Shown: positions 1-9,056, counted from the first letter of the stretch. The stretch is 64,000 bases of DNA from Bradyrhizobium manausense (GCF_018129685.1 NZ_JAFCLG010000001.1:1426001-1490000), one strand, 5' to 3'. Numbers and translations are program-made. Notes: generated by a model not told the origin, from the sequence alone.

Positions 1-1
1 G

Positions 2-397
2 GAGAGCATGGCGGCACGCCTCATCACCACGACCGCGCGCAAGAAGGACATCACCGCGCTGCGCGACTATTTCAAGGACTTCGGCAAGGACCGCCTGCCC
101 GAGGATCACGTCGAGGAATATTCCCGCGCCAACATTGCCTTCCATCAGGCGCTGATCTCGCTGTCGGAGTCCCCGGTGCTGGTCGATCTCACCAACGACC
201 TCTTGCTGCATGTGCGCGGCTATCGCCAGTTGACCATCGGACGCAAGGACCGCACCGCGACGTCCCTGCCCGAGCACCTCGCTATGATCGAAGCACTCGA
301 AGCGCGCGACACCGAGCTCGCCGAGAAGCGCGCCCGCGACCACACCCTTGGCCTTGCCGCTTACGTCGAAGCGCATGGCCAAGAACTGTTCACGTAA
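2..397 (+). CDS. GntR-family transcriptional regulator, FCD domain (5' truncated)
   Basis: Only the C-terminal part is in the window; the frame is open to the first base, so the DNA-binding N-terminus lies upstream. The roughly 130 visible residues are all helical and match an FCD ligand-binding domain. The typical pattern is present: an early E-S-M-A-A-R stretch, then N-x-x-F-H-x-A-L (NIAFHQAL), then a late E-H-L-x-M-I-E-A-L segment followed by A-R-D-H. In this family those His, Asp and Asn residues usually bind a metal and a carboxylate ligand. The gene ends 86 bases before oxc on the same strand, so it is the natural candidate for an oxalate- or formyl-CoA-responsive regulator of oxc and frc, but that role is inferred from position only. 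The stop codon lies inside a 12-base tandem repeat. Confidence 0.85.
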   Translation, partial: ESMAARLITTTARKKDITALRDYFKDFGKDRLPEDHVEEYSRANIAFHQALISLSESPVLVDLTNDLLLHVRGYRQLTIGRKDRTATSLPEHLAMIEALEARDTELAEKRARDHTLGLAAYVEAHGQELFT

Positions 398-419
398 CTG
401 TTCACGTAACTCTTCACCT
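384..419. repeat. Three 12-base tandem repeats over the GntR stop codon
   Basis: Two identical units AACTGTTCACGT (384-395 and 396-407) are followed by a diverged third (AACTCTTCACCT, 408-419). The TAA stop of the regulator gene lies across the first unit boundary. The array probably arose by slippage. It also fills much of the short leader of oxc. Confidence 0.85.
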
Positions 420-483
420 AGCAACACTCATCAGAAGGGCGAACCATTCGCCCCGCGACCTTGAGACCAGGGAGACAAGGCCC

Positions 484-2217
484 ATGCTGAACACCGCGAC
501 CAAGTCCGAAGCACCGGGCACCGAGCAGGACCTGACGGATGGCTTCCATCTCGTCATCGACGCGCTCAAGCTGAACGGCATCAACACCATCTATAATGTG
601 CCGGGCATCCCGATCACGGATTTGGGCCGCATGGCGCAGGCTGCCGGCATTCGCGTGATCTCCTTCCGCCACGAGCAGAACGCGGGCTATGCCGCGGGCA
701 TCGCCGGCTATCTCACCAAGAAGCCCGGCGTCTGCCTGACGGTGTCAGCGCCCGGCTTCCTCAACGGTCTCACCGCGCTCGCCCACGCCACCACCAACTG
801 CTACCCGATGATCCTGGTCTCGGGCTCCTCCGAGCGCGAGATCGTCGACCTCCAGCAGGGTGACTATGAAGAGATGGACCAACTCGCGATTGCAAAGCCG
901 CTGTCCAAGGCGGCCTATCGCGTGCTGCACGCCCAGGACATCGGCATCGCCTTTGCCCGCGCCATCCGCGCCGCGGTCTCGGGCCGTCCGGGCGGTGTCT
1001 ATCTCGACCTGCCGGCAAAGCTGTTCGGCCAGGTGATGAATGCCGAGGCCGGGGCGAAGTCGCTGGTCAAGGTGATCGACGCCGCGCCCGCGCAGATCCC
1101 CTCGCCTGCTTCGGTGAAGCGCGCGCTCGACGTGCTCAAGGCCGCAAAGCGTCCGCTCATCATCCTCGGCAAGGGTGCGGCCTACGCGCAGGCTGATGAA
1201 GAGATCAAGACCTTCGTCGAGAAGAGCGGCGTGCCGTTCCTCCCGATGAGCATGGCCAAGGGCCTGCTCCCCGACTCGCATCCGCAATGCGCCGGAGCTG
1301 CGCGTTCAACGGTGCTGAAGGACTCCGACGTCGTCATGCTGATCGGCGCGCGGCTGAACTGGCTGCTCTCGCACGGCAAGGGCAAGACCTGGGGCGATCA
1401 GCCCAAGAAGTTCATCCAGGTCGACATCGAGCCGAAGGAAATGGACTCCAACGTCGAGATCGTCGCACCCGTCGTCGGCGACATCGGCTCGGTGGTCTCC
1501 GCCTTCAACCAGGCGATGGGCTCCGGCTGGACCGCCCCGCCGGCCGAATGGACCAGGGCCATCGCGACCAAGCGCGACGAGAACGTCGCCAAGATGGCGC
1601 CGAAGCTGATGAACAACAAGTCGCCGATGGATTATCACGGCGCGCTCGGCGTGCTGAAGAACGTGATCAAGGATCACCCCGAGGCGATCCTCGTGAACGA
1701 GGGCGCCAACACGCTCGACCTCGCCCGCGGCGTGATCGACATGTATCGCCCTCGCAAGCGCCTCGACGTCGGCACCTGGGGCGTGATGGGTATCGGCATG
1801 GGCCAGGCGATCGCGGCGGCGATCGAGACGGGTCACCCCGTGCTGGCCGTTGAAGGCGACTCGGCGTTCGGTTTCTCCGGCATGGAGGTCGAGACCATCT
1901 GCCGCTACAATTTGCCGATCTGCGTCGTCATCTTCAACAATGACGGCATCTATCGCGGCACCGACGTCAACAGCGTCAATGCCGATCCGGCGACGACGGT
2001 GTTCGTCAAGGGCGCGCGCTACGACAAGATGATGGAAGCCTTCGGCGGCGTCGGCGTGAACGCGACCTCGCCGGACGAGCTCAAGCGCGCCGTCGTCGAG
2101 GCCATGGCCTCGCGCAAGCCGACGCTCATCAACGCGGTGATCGATCCGGCGGCGGGCTCGGAGAGCGGCCGCATCGGCAACCTCAATCCGCAGAGCGTTC
2201 TGCAGAAGAAGAAGTAA
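484..2217 (+). CDS. oxc: Oxalyl-CoA decarboxylase
   Basis: Thiamine-diphosphate enzyme of 577 residues, the usual length for Oxc. It decarboxylates oxalyl-CoA to formyl-CoA and CO2. The N-terminal TPP (PYR) domain carries the catalytic Glu in [11 protein letters not shown], near residue 60. The C-terminal PP domain has the cofactor motif [13 protein letters not shown] ending in FNNDGIYRG, as in characterised Oxc proteins. A purine-rich AGGGAGACAAGG precedes the ATG. It is followed after 64 bases by frc, the partner that makes oxalyl-CoA, and the pair ends at a terminator, so the two probably form an operon. Cytoplasmic. Identification is firm from the family motifs and the frc neighbour. Confidence 0.96.
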   Translation: MLNTATKSEAPGTEQDLTDGFHLVIDALKLNGINTIYNVPGIPITDLGRMAQAAGIRVISFRHEQNAGYAAGIAGYLTKKPGVCLTVSAPGFLNGLTALAHATTNCYPMILVSGSSEREIVDLQQGDYEEMDQLAIAKPLSKAAYRVLHAQDIGIAFARAIRAAVSGRPGGVYLDLPAKLFGQVMNAEAGAKSLVKVIDAAPAQIPSPASVKRALDVLKAAKRPLIILGKGAAYAQADEEIKTFVEKSGVPFLPMSMAKGLLPDSHPQCAGAARSTVLKDSDVVMLIGARLNWLLSHGKGKTWGDQPKKFIQVDIEPKEMDSNVEIVAPVVGDIGSVVSAFNQAMGSGWTAPPAEWTRAIATKRDENVAKMAPKLMNNKSPMDYHGALGVLKNVIKDHPEAILVNEGANTLDLARGVIDMYRPRKRLDVGTWGVMGIGMGQAIAAAIETGHPVLAVEGDSAFGFSGMEVETICRYNLPICVVIFNNDGIYRGTDVNSVNADPATTVFVKGARYDKMMEAFGGVGVNATSPDELKRAVVEAMASRKPTLINAVIDPAAGSESGRIGNLNPQSVLQKKK

Positions 2218-2281
2218 GTCCCCCCTCAACCCTAATTCCCTGCCGGGTGCAGGGGCAGACACAGAGTACGGAGCATACAAG

Positions 2282-3559
2282 ATGACCAAAGCGCTCGAGG
2301 GCGTTCGCATTCTCGACTTCACCCACGTCCAGTCGGGACCGACCTGCACGCAGCTGCTGGCATGGTTCGGCGCCGATGTGATCAAAGTGGAACGCCCCGG
2401 CGTGGGTGATATCACCCGCGGCCAGCTGCAGGATATCCCGAACGTGGACAGCCTGTACTTCACCATGCTCAACCACAACAAGCGCTCGATCACGCTCGAC
2501 ACCAAGAACCCCAAGGGCAAGGAAGTCCTCACCGAGCTGATCAAGAAGTGCGACGTCCTGGTCGAGAATTTCGGCCCCGGCGTGCTCGACCGCATGGGTT
2601 TCCCCTGGGAGAAGATCCAGGCGATCAACCCGAAGATGATCGTCGCGTCGATAAAGGGTTTTGGCCCCGGACCGTACGAAGACTGCAAGGTCTATGAGAA
2701 CGTCGCGCAGTGCACCGGCGGCGCCGCCTCCACCACCGGCTTCCGCGACGGCCTGCCGCTCGTCACCGGCGCGCAGATCGGCGATTCCGGCACCGGCCTG
2801 CACCTCGCCCTCGGCATCGTCACCGCGCTCTATCAGCGCACCCATTCGGGCAAGGGCCAGCGCGTCACGGCCGCGATGCAGGACGGCGTGCTCAACCTCG
2901 CCCGCGTCAAGCTGCGCGACCAGCAGCGCCTCGCCCATGGTCCGCTCAAGGAGTACAGCCAGTTCGGCGAAGGCATTCCGTTCGGCGATGCCGTGCCGCG
3001 CGCCGGCAACGACTCGGGCGGTGGACAGCCCGGCCGCATCCTGAAGTGCAAAGGCTGGGAGACCGATCCCAACGCCTACATCTACTTCATCACCCAGGCC
3101 CCGGTGTGGGAGAAGATCTGCGACGTGATCGGCGAGCCGACCTGGAAGACCGACCCGAACTACGCCAAGCCGGCGGCCCGCCTGCCACGGCTGAACGAGA
3201 TCTTCGCGCGCATCGAACAGTGGACGATGACGAAGACCAAGTTCGAGGCGATGGAAATCCTCAACAAGGACGACATCCCCTGCGGCCCGATCCTGTCGAT
3301 GAAGGAGCTTGCCGAAGACCAGTCGCTGCGCGCGACCGGCACCGTGGTCGAGGTCGATCACCCCACCCGCGGCAAGTACCTCTCGGTCGGCAACCCGATC
3401 AAGCTGTCGGACTCCCCGAGCGACGTGCAGCGCTCGCCGCTGCTCGGCGAGCACACCGACGAGATCCTGCGCAGCGTGCTCGGCTTCAGCGACCACCAGG
3501 TCGCCGAGATCCACAAGTCAGGCGCGCTCGACCCGCCGCAGAAGCAGGCCGCCGAGTAA
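2282..3559 (+). CDS. frc: Formyl-CoA:oxalate CoA-transferase
   Basis: Class III CoA-transferase (CaiB/BaiF family) of 425 residues. It moves CoA from formyl-CoA to oxalate, giving oxalyl-CoA for Oxc and releasing formate. Signature stretches include the N-terminal [14 protein letters not shown] and the [13 protein letters not shown] segment; the expected catalytic Asp lies in the centre of the protein. An RBS (GGAG, eight bases before ATG) supports the start at 2282. The gene follows oxc directly and ends 23 bases before a strong hairpin terminator. The formate produced here is the substrate of the Fds dehydrogenase encoded at about 30-36 kb. Confidence 0.96.
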   Translation: MTKALEGVRILDFTHVQSGPTCTQLLAWFGADVIKVERPGVGDITRGQLQDIPNVDSLYFTMLNHNKRSITLDTKNPKGKEVLTELIKKCDVLVENFGPGVLDRMGFPWEKIQAINPKMIVASIKGFGPGPYEDCKVYENVAQCTGGAASTTGFRDGLPLVTGAQIGDSGTGLHLALGIVTALYQRTHSGKGQRVTAAMQDGVLNLARVKLRDQQRLAHGPLKEYSQFGEGIPFGDAVPRAGNDSGGGQPGRILKCKGWETDPNAYIYFITQAPVWEKICDVIGEPTWKTDPNYAKPAARLPRLNEIFARIEQWTMTKTKFEAMEILNKDDIPCGPILSMKELAEDQSLRATGTVVEVDHPTRGKYLSVGNPIKLSDSPSDVQRSPLLGEHTDEILRSVLGFSDHQVAEIHKSGALDPPQKQAAE

Positions 3560-3582
3560 GCGAGATCACGACACGTGAGACG

Positions 3583-3611
3583 AAAGGGCCGCCCATCGAG
3601 GCGGCCCTTTT
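3583..3611 (+). terminator. Rho-independent terminator of oxc-frc
   Basis: An 11-base stem AAAGGGCCGCC pairs with GGCGGCCCTTT around a six-base loop and ends in a short T run. It lies just after the frc stop codon. Confidence 0.9.
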
Positions 3612-3805
3612 CGCGTCCGAGAGGCCGCAGGGTCGGAGACCACAACCGGCCACGCGAAAACAACCCCATGCACAGTAGCCAACCTGTTGGCGCCTGGCGC
3701 GATTTCGTATTTTTAGAAATTCTTCTTGATCCGTCGGGCAAAACAGGGGTAAGATGCCACGATCCGAAAGAGCAAACGGCATAGATCGAATGTGCAACCT
3801 GGAAT

Positions 3806-3838
3806 CGAAGAGGCAACCCATGTCCGGTAGCCTCTTCG
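3806..3838 (-). terminator. Probable terminator of the small secreted protein gene
   Basis: Inverted repeat CGAAGAGGC / GCCTCTTCG with a 15-base loop, directly downstream (minus direction) of the gene at 3857-4078. There is no long U tract, so termination strength is uncertain. Confidence 0.5.
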
Positions 3839-3856
3839 TTTCAGGCGCGGCCTTCA

Positions 3857-4078
3857 TCAGAGGTAATTGCGCTTGCAGGCCTGGATGTTCTTGTCCCGGC
3901 CCGGATAGTCGGCGCCGAACGCGCCCACATATTTCAGGCAATCCATATACTTCTTGTTGCCCATCCAACCGTAATCCGGACCGAATACACCGGCGGATGC
4001 GGGCGAGTAGGACGCGGTCAGTGCGGCAAGCGCGACCGTAGCTGCGAACGTCGATAGAACGATACGAGAGGCTTTCAT
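3857..4078 (-). CDS. Small exported protein of unknown function
   Basis: 73 residues. I chose the ATG at 4078 because it is preceded by AGGAG at ideal spacing and begins a clean Sec signal peptide (M-K-A-S-R-I-V-L..., cleavage near A-S-A-G at residue 29). The mature part is about 44 residues with two Cys (in the segments YMDCLKYVG and QACKRNYL) and a Y-G-W aromatic cluster. The Cys pair could form a disulfide in the periplasm. It stands alone, ending near a hairpin. I do not recognise a characterised family. Similar short Cys-containing exported proteins are common in Bradyrhizobium, but no function can be assigned. Confidence 0.75.
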   Translation of the reverse strand: MKASRIVLSTFAATVALAALTASYSPASAGVFGPDYGWMGNKKYMDCLKYVGAFGADYPGRDKNIQACKRNYL

Positions 4079-4258
4079 TGTCGTGCTCCTGGATTGAGGC
4101 CGCACCATTTGCGGCGTGGTCGGCACTCTGGCGGATGTGAACCGAACCGTCCGTGATCCCGTGCACACTCGAAGGGCCACCATGCCAAGCAGCTTGAGCG
4201 GCTCAGTGATTGCAATCCATGATCGCCGGGCGATGCATCATGGGCCTCTTGTGGCGCC

Positions 4259-5389
4259 CTACCCCGGCGCCAGCGCCTGCCCAACCGCATAGAGCGAGCA
4301 GACTTTCCAGGCCGCCACGCATTGGCGCATCGCCTCGCTCTTGGCATCGTCGGCCGTTCGCTGAGCGGCGGTCACCGATGAACAATGACCGTCGCGATTC
4401 CAGGCATAGGCCTTGGCGTCGGTCCACGCTTTCACATAGGCATCGAAATAGCCTTTGCACGTTGCGTTGAGCAGCGTCGGCGCCGGAATGGCTGCGGGCG
4501 GTGGCAGTTCGACCAGCACCGACGTCGGCAGGCGCAACTGGTTCAGAAAACTCGCGACGACCGGCCACCAGATGTCGGCAGGGCCCATCGGCACCATGGC
4601 ATGCCCGTCGACGCCGAAGGGCGGCAAGATCTGGAATTGCGCTGGCGCACCTGAGGCGGCGTAAGCATCGAACATGCCACGGCCCAACGCCGGCGGCGCG
4701 CTGCGATCATTCTCCGAATAAATCCACAGCGCCGGAATTCGCGCCGTCCGGCCAAAGATGCCGGCGTCCGCGACGAGATGATCGGGGCTGCAGGTGCGGC
4801 CGGGGACAGAACCGTGAGCCGCCTCGAAATTGAGAACACCGACGACGCCGACAGGATTTTCCGCAGCCGCAGCCGTCACCGCAAAGCCGCCGGTGGAATG
4901 CCCCATCAGCAGCACCCGATCGGGCTCGACCCACGGTTCACCGCGGAGCGCTGCGAGCGCGCCGGTCACGTCTTCGGCCGCGATCCGCGCGACGGCGAGA
5001 TAGTCGCGATCGTCGCAAGACCCAGACAGCGTCTCGGCAAATGGTCCATCCGAGCGACCAAAGCCCCGGCGCATGATCGATGCGACGGCATAACCACGTT
5101 GAGCGAACGCGACAGCCGGATTGAGCAGGCTGGCCGGCGTTTCCCGCGCCAGCGCGGCGCGAAGAGCGTCCCCGGTCCCAGCAATCGTCCCGTGAACCAG
5201 CACGACCAGCGGAAACCGCCCGGGCCGATCCGGCCGCAGGATCATGGTCTCGAGCTTGACCTGGCTGCCATCGGCGAGCGTGATCGGCAGCATCTGATCC
5301 TCCCGAACGAGACCAGGCAGCGCCGGATCGGCTGACACCGGCGCCAGCAAAAGCACAAGCAAGCAGATCACGCAGCCAAGTCGCCTCAT
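4259..5389 (-). CDS. Secreted alpha/beta hydrolase (dienelactone-hydrolase-like) with Cys-containing C-terminal domain
   Basis: 376 residues from the ATG at 5389, which starts a signal peptide (MRRLGCVICLLVLLLAPVSA). The hydrolase core shows an oxyanion-type V-L-V-H-G-T, the nucleophile elbow G-H-S-T-G-G, and late Asp (Y-S-E-N-D-R-S) and His (D-G-H-A-M-V) candidates for the triad. The last 65 or so residues form a separate Cys-rich tail (C-K-G-Y-F..., H-C-S-S-V, Q-C-V-A-A-W-K-V-C-S), probably disulfide bonded outside the cytoplasm. The gene lies 25 bases downstream of another secreted hydrolase, so the two are probably cotranscribed and may act on related esters. The substrate cannot be read from the sequence. 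Confidence 0.82.
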   Translation of the reverse strand: MRRLGCVICLLVLLLAPVSADPALPGLVREDQMLPITLADGSQVKLETMILRPDRPGRFPLVVLVHGTIAGTGDALRAALARETPASLLNPAVAFAQRGYAVASIMRRGFGRSDGPFAETLSGSCDDRDYLAVARIAAEDVTGALAALRGEPWVEPDRVLLMGHSTGGFAVTAAAAENPVGVVGVLNFEAAHGSVPGRTCSPDHLVADAGIFGRTARIPALWIYSENDRSAPPALGRGMFDAYAASGAPAQFQILPPFGVDGHAMVPMGPADIWWPVVASFLNQLRLPTSVLVELPPPAAIPAPTLLNATCKGYFDAYVKAWTDAKAYAWNRDGHCSSVTAAQRTADDAKSEAMRQCVAAWKVCSLYAVGQALAPG

Positions 5390-5414
5390 CGTTGCCTCTG
5401 CGCGAACGCGATGC

Positions 5415-6389
5415 TCACTGACCCCCGCCAGCGAGTTGCTCGCCAAAAAACCTCACCACCGCCGCGTTGAATTCGCGGTGAAAGCTCGCCCTGTCGAACC
5501 CCACCGGCGTGTCGGTGCAGATGCGCGGGATCGCGGCGGCCTGCTCGGGCGCGCACGGTGCAAGGAAGGCGAAGTGGCCGGCCGGAACGACATGCATGTC
5601 CGGCTTGCCTTCCAGCCACCCGGCGACGCGCGCCACGGGCGAACCGTCGCCCACGCCAGGACCGCCGAATTGCGACCGCCAGAACTGGAAGGGGATCTTG
5701 ATCGCGGTGACATTCTTCCGGGTCAGAACCGCCGGAGCGGGGTCGACGATCACCGCCGTGCTGATCCGAGCATCCTGCGGTGGGTCAGGCGGTGTCTCGC
5801 CGTTGTGGAGCTGGGCGCACGCTCCGGTCGTCTCCTTGCAGTTTGCGGCGAGCCAGGTGAAATCCGGCTTGGTCCCCATCAGCGCCAGGCCGGTATAGCC
5901 ACCAAGCGAGAAACCGAAGAAGCCGACCTTGGCCGGATCGATCACTGCCCTGTCCTTCCAGTCCTTCAGCATGAAGTCGAGCAGGCGCACCACGTCCGCC
6001 GGACGCGATCCCCAGACCGACAGCGTATCGCGTCGCGACGAATCGTTGGCGGTGTCGCCGGGGTGATTGATGGCGGCGACGATGAAGCCTGCATCGGCCA
6101 GCGCCTCTTCGGTGTCGTGGTTCGCGCCGAACCACGCGCCCCTTCCATGCGAGAAGATCACCAGTGGCAGCTTTGCGCCCGTCACCGGACAATCCTTAGC
6201 ACCGTTCAGGTCGAATTCGGCGCCCACTGAAAGAGTGCCAAGCGCCACATGCGTCGGCTCCGCCGCGCAAGGGTACCAGATCGCGCCTGACAGGGCCGGA
6301 TCGGAGTCGAGGAGCTGAATGCCCGCAGCCCTGGCAGGTGCGCCAAGGCAGCAAAGCGCGATGGCGAAAGCCCAAACCGTCTTGCGCAA
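5415..6389 (-). CDS. Secreted alpha/beta hydrolase, PAF-acetylhydrolase-like
   Basis: 324 residues from a TTG start at 6389. I prefer this start because AGGAGG lies seven bases upstream and the peptide then begins with a signal sequence (RKTVWAFAIALCCLGAPARA). The longer open frame would run into the upstream regulator gene. Visible features are L-P-L-V-I-F-S-H-G-R-G (oxyanion loop), the nucleophile elbow G-F-S-L-G-G, and late V-D-P-A-P and A-G-H-F-A-F stretches for the Asp and His. The overall plan resembles the predicted dienelactone hydrolase / platelet-activating-factor acetylhydrolase group. It is the first gene of a two-gene hydrolase unit. Confidence 0.82.
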   Translation of the reverse strand: MRKTVWAFAIALCCLGAPARAAGIQLLDSDPALSGAIWYPCAAEPTHVALGTLSVGAEFDLNGAKDCPVTGAKLPLVIFSHGRGAWFGANHDTEEALADAGFIVAAINHPGDTANDSSRRDTLSVWGSRPADVVRLLDFMLKDWKDRAVIDPAKVGFFGFSLGGYTGLALMGTKPDFTWLAANCKETTGACAQLHNGETPPDPPQDARISTAVIVDPAPAVLTRKNVTAIKIPFQFWRSQFGGPGVGDGSPVARVAGWLEGKPDMHVVPAGHFAFLAPCAPEQAAAIPRICTDTPVGFDRASFHREFNAAVVRFFGEQLAGGGQ

Positions 6390-6486
6390 CGGAATCCCTC
6401 CTGATTTCGCGCAGGAGTTGAGCGGGCAACGATAGCGGAATTGTGGCTCCGTCCGGCTCGCCGCGCGCGCCCCGAGATTCACGAGT

Positions 6487-6735
6487 TCAGCTTCCCTCGC
6501 CCGCATCGCGATCGCTTCCCTCCTCGCCCGCGACATATTCGAGGATATCCGCGGGCTGGCAGTCGAGCTCGCGGCAGATCGCGGCGAGAGTCGAGAAGCG
6601 CATCGCTCTCGCCTTGCCCGTCTTCAGGATCGACAGGTTCTGGATCGAAATGCCGATGGCGTCAGCGAGGTCCCCGAGGCGGCGCTTGCGCTTCGCGAGC
6701 ATGACATCGAGGTTCACGACGATCGGCACCGGCAT
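6487..6735 (-). CDS. XRE/Cro-type helix-turn-helix regulator (YozG-like)
   Basis: 82 residues with a compact HTH: L-A-K-R-K-R-R-L-G-D-L-A-D-A-I-G-I-S-I-Q-N-L-S-I-L-K-T-G-K-A-R-A, then F-S-T-L-A-A-I-C-R-E-L-D-C-Q-P-A-D-I-L. The form K-x-R-x-x-x-x-x-L-A-x-x-I-G-I-x-x-x-N-L-S-x-L-K-x-G-K is that of the small regulators paired with DUF2975 membrane proteins. It begins five bases after the DUF2975 gene and must be cotranscribed with it. A good candidate operator is the 22-base palindrome at 7402-7423 in front of the pair. Confidence 0.88.
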   Translation of the reverse strand: MPVPIVVNLDVMLAKRKRRLGDLADAIGISIQNLSILKTGKARAMRFSTLAAICRELDCQPADILEYVAGEEGSDRDAGEGS

Positions 6736-6740
6736 TCACC

Positions 6741-7376
6741 TCAGATCGTCAATTCGTGTTCGGACTGCAGCAGGATGGCGTGATCGATGACGAACTTCAG
6801 CGCCATCAGGAACACCCCGCCTGCGATCGTTCCGATGTCCAGATTGTAGGACGGCACGAAGAACTTGATGTCGCCGATCTCATGCAAGGCATAAGCCACC
6901 GCGTTGGTGGTGATCAAATCTATGAACGGCCAAATGACCAGAATGATTCCCATCCACCACACGCCCTGGAGCGTCTCGGACACGAAGATCCGCCCGCGGG
7001 CGAATCGATGCACCATGCGATGAAGGATGCCGATCAGCACGGCAAAGAACGATAGCTGAAACGAAAACAACGTCCAGAACAGCAGCTGCCCGTGGCGCGA
7101 CATGTCGAGCGGGTTGGCGACGATGCCCGCGCATTTCGCCTGCTCGGGACTAAGGCTGGCCGCAATCGACGCGGAGGCCGTCGTGTTGGCGCGATAGGCG
7201 AGCCAAATCACCACCGGGAATACCGCCCAGATCATCCAGAACGCAAGATCGAGGCGCCGAAACCAGCGCTGTCGGGCCTCGCGGACCGAAATCCCCACCG
7301 CAATCATCTCCAGGCACTCCGCAATGTAAGGGGCATCCACGGGAGCCAGTATGCCCGTTCCATCGGCTTGACTCAA
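6741..7376 (-). CDS. DUF2975 family membrane protein
   Basis: 211 residues with four predicted membrane segments (LAFWMIWAVFPVVIWLAY, LLFWTLFSFQLSFFAVLIGI, VWWMGIILVIWPFIDLI, and GTIAGGVFLMALKFVI) and the family's F-A-R-G-R-I-F segment before the third. The start is the TTG at 7376; RBS evidence is weak, and an internal ATG near residue 24 is possible. DUF2975 proteins are nearly always encoded beside a small XRE regulator, as here. The protein may sense or modulate membrane state and control its partner, but the family has no firm biochemical role that I know of. Confidence 0.8.
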   Translation of the reverse strand: MSQADGTGILAPVDAPYIAECLEMIAVGISVREARQRWFRRLDLAFWMIWAVFPVVIWLAYRANTTASASIAASLSPEQAKCAGIVANPLDMSRHGQLLFWTLFSFQLSFFAVLIGILHRMVHRFARGRIFVSETLQGVWWMGIILVIWPFIDLITTNAVAYALHEIGDIKFFVPSYNLDIGTIAGGVFLMALKFVIDHAILLQSEHELTI

Positions 7377-7401
7377 CCTTAAGCGCGATATATTGATCGT
7401 T

Positions 7402-7423
7402 TATCATGAAATAATTCATGATA
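7402..7423. promoter_or_regulatory. Perfect 22-base palindrome, candidate operator
   Basis: TATCATGAA-ATAA-TTCATGATA is perfectly symmetrical and AT-rich in a GC-rich region. It lies in the 69-base space between the divergent DUF2975/XRE operon and the DUF2147 gene, where it could control both promoters. Confidence 0.7.
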
Positions 7424-7445
7424 GTTCATTTGATATGGAGCCCCC

Positions 7446-7883
7446 ATGCGTTCCACCCTCGTCCGGCACGTGCTCGCAGCCCTGTTGACCATCTCGCCGC
7501 TTGGAGATGCCAAAGCCGCAACGGCCAGCGACCCGGGCGGCGTCTGGCTGACCCAGTCCGGCGATGCAAAGATCAAGGTGAGCCGCTGCGGCAACGCGCT
7601 GTGCGGCCGCGTGGTCTGGCTGAAAGAGCCGCTCGACAAGAAGACGGGCAAGCCGCAACTCGACGATCATAATGCCGATCCGGCGCTGCGCGGCCGCAAG
7701 ATCATCGGCATCTCCCTCTTCATCGACATGCACACGGCCGGCGCGAACAAATGGTCGGGCCGGATCTACAATGCCGATGACGGCAAGACCTATGTGAGCA
7801 CGGTGACGTTGCTGCCGTCGGGCCATCTCAATGTACAGGGCTGCATGGGATCGTTATGCGCCGGTGAAGACTGGACACGTTGA
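7446..7883 (+). CDS. DUF2147 family exported protein
   Basis: 145 residues with a signal peptide (first 25 residues, ending near A-K-A-A). The mature part follows the DUF2147 plan: G-V-W-L-T, then I-K-V-S-R-C-G-N-A-L-C-G-R-V-V-W-L, a D-x-x-N-A-D-P-x-L-R-G-R segment, W-S-G-R-I-Y-N-A-D-D-G-K-T-Y, and L-N-V-Q-G-C-M-G-S-L-C. Four Cys are present. The fold is likely a small periplasmic beta-barrel. The function of the family is not established. It diverges from the DUF2975/XRE pair and shares its control region. Confidence 0.88.
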   Translation: MRSTLVRHVLAALLTISPLGDAKAATASDPGGVWLTQSGDAKIKVSRCGNALCGRVVWLKEPLDKKTGKPQLDDHNADPALRGRKIIGISLFIDMHTAGANKWSGRIYNADDGKTYVSTVTLLPSGHLNVQGCMGSLCAGEDWTR

Positions 7884-7903
7884 GGTCCCGATCGGCCGAC
7901 AGA

Positions 7904-7924
7904 GGCCGCCGGCTCCGGCGGCCC
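7904..7924 (+). terminator. Hairpin terminator after the DUF2147 gene
   Basis: GGCCGCCGG pairs with CCGGCGGCC and is followed by CTTTCC. It begins 20 bases after the DUF2147 stop codon. The tail is short, so strength is moderate. Confidence 0.6.
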
Positions 7925-7965
7925 TTTCCAAAGCGCGATGGAGTCAGGTTCGATCGGCGTCCGGG

Positions 7966-8040
7966 ATCACCTCTCCCCGACGGGAAGAGGTGATCTGAGC
8001 TCTCGGTTCGCATCGATTCAACCAAAACACATCATGCTTT
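7966..8040 (-). repeat. Interspersed palindromic repeat, copy 1 of 2
   Basis: Read on the minus strand it has a conserved lead TTTTGGTTGAATCGA (forward 8013-8027) followed by a stem-loop with arms of the type CACCTCT-CCC (7966-7994). The same lead and stem occur in the opposite orientation at 38749-38818. This is a dispersed intergenic element and does not code for protein. Confidence 0.75.
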
Positions 8041-8305
8041 AGCTCACTCCGCCCTGGCGTCGTCGCGAGTGGCGGCCAGACGGTCCCTGCCAGTAAGGGT
8101 TCTCCAGACACATGGCAGAGAGCCCCGAAGCCGTCGCCCGGCATTGATCCATCGAATTGTAGCTGCAGTCGAAGATGACGAGGCCGCGCTGGTGCCACGA
8201 CTGAAGGCACACCTGATAACGTGGATCGTAGCGCTGAGCCGTGGCCGGGACCGCTCCGAGGATCGCTGTCGTACCTGCCAGGATCATCAAGCATAGCATG
8301 CGCAT
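8039..8305 (-). CDS. DUF3551 family small exported protein
   Basis: 88 residues from the ATG at 8305, which is preceded by GGAAGG and starts a signal peptide (MRMLCLMILAGTTAILGA, cleavage near A-T-A-Q). The mature part has the DUF3551 pattern: R-Y-D-P-R-Y-x-V-C-L-Q, then D-C-S-Y-N-S-M-D-Q-C, A-T-A-S-G, and M-C-L-E-N-P-Y-W. The four Cys fit two disulfides. This family is abundant and multicopy in Bradyrhizobium and of unknown function, which supports the taxonomic assignment. Confidence 0.85.
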   Translation of the reverse strand: MRMLCLMILAGTTAILGAVPATAQRYDPRYQVCLQSWHQRGLVIFDCSYNSMDQCRATASGLSAMCLENPYWQGPSGRHSRRRQGGVS

Positions 8306-8612
8306 CTTGTGGCCTTCCGTTGACGCGATCGTTGCATTCACCGTGATGACGGAGCGCCCTCAGCCATACGGATCTGTTCCCGAACCGTCGATGCCAAGCG
8401 TGTCCTGCCCTTGTAACCGCGCAGGGCCGTCCAGGTAAAGGTCGTGATGTTGACCTGCCTCAAGCCACGGTGAAGACCTGCGGACACCGGGAACAGGCGC
8501 GGTGAGAAATCAGCGATCCCTTGTCGGATCGGCACTGCTTCGTTCGTCCTCGGGCCATGAATGGGCAATCAACGTCGACTCGAGGCCCATCAACTCATGA
8601 AGGATAACGATC
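8306..8612. other. Intergenic stretch without a supported gene
   Basis: 307 bases between the divergent DUF3551 and AHSA1-type genes. The only feature I can support is the RBS-like AAGGATAAC just before the ATG at 8613. Open frames here have no RBS and no recognisable product. Confidence 0.6.
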
Positions 8613-9056
8613 ATGCCCGGCACCGTCCGCCTGCACCGCGTTCTCACGACCAGCCCCGAGAAAATCTATCGCGCTTTCCTGGAAGCGGACGCGATGGCGA
8701 AGTGGCTGCCGCCGGACGGCTTCACCTGTACCGTGCATCATCTGGAGCCGAAGGTCGGGGGCACGTTCAGGATGTCGTTCCGCAACTTCACGACAGGCAA
8801 CGGCCATAGCTTCGGCGGCGAATATCTCGAGCTCGTTCCCGGCGAGCGTCTCCGCTACACCGACAAGTTCGACGATCCGAACCTGCCGGGCGAAATCCAG
8901 GTGATCGTGACGCTGAAGAAGGTCCTTGTCGGTACCGAGGTCGAGATCACGCAGTCCGGCGTTCCGGACGCAATCCCGGTCGAGGCCTGCTATCTCGGCT
9001 GGCAGCAATCGCTGCGCAATCTGGCGCGGCTAGTTGAACCGGAGATCAACCAGTAG
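8613..9056 (+). CDS. SRPBCC / AHSA1-type START-like protein
   Basis: 147 residues. It follows the Aha1-homologue pattern of the Bet v1-like fold: a first strand M-P-G-T-V-R-L-H-R-V-L-T-T-S-P-E-K-I-Y-R-A-F-L, then M-A-K-W-L-P-P-D-G-F, K-V-G-G-T-F-R-M-S-F-R-N, G-E-R-L-R-Y-T-D-K-F, and a C-terminal helix with C-Y-L-G-W-Q-Q-S-L-R-N-L-A-R-L-V-E. These proteins have a hydrophobic cavity and are often encoded beside ArsR regulators, but none is present here. An RBS (AAGGA) lies nine bases before the ATG. The ligand and role are unknown. Confidence 0.87.
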   Translation: MPGTVRLHRVLTTSPEKIYRAFLEADAMAKWLPPDGFTCTVHHLEPKVGGTFRMSFRNFTTGNGHSFGGEYLELVPGERLRYTDKFDDPNLPGEIQVIVTLKKVLVGTEVEITQSGVPDAIPVEACYLGWQQSLRNLARLVEPEINQ

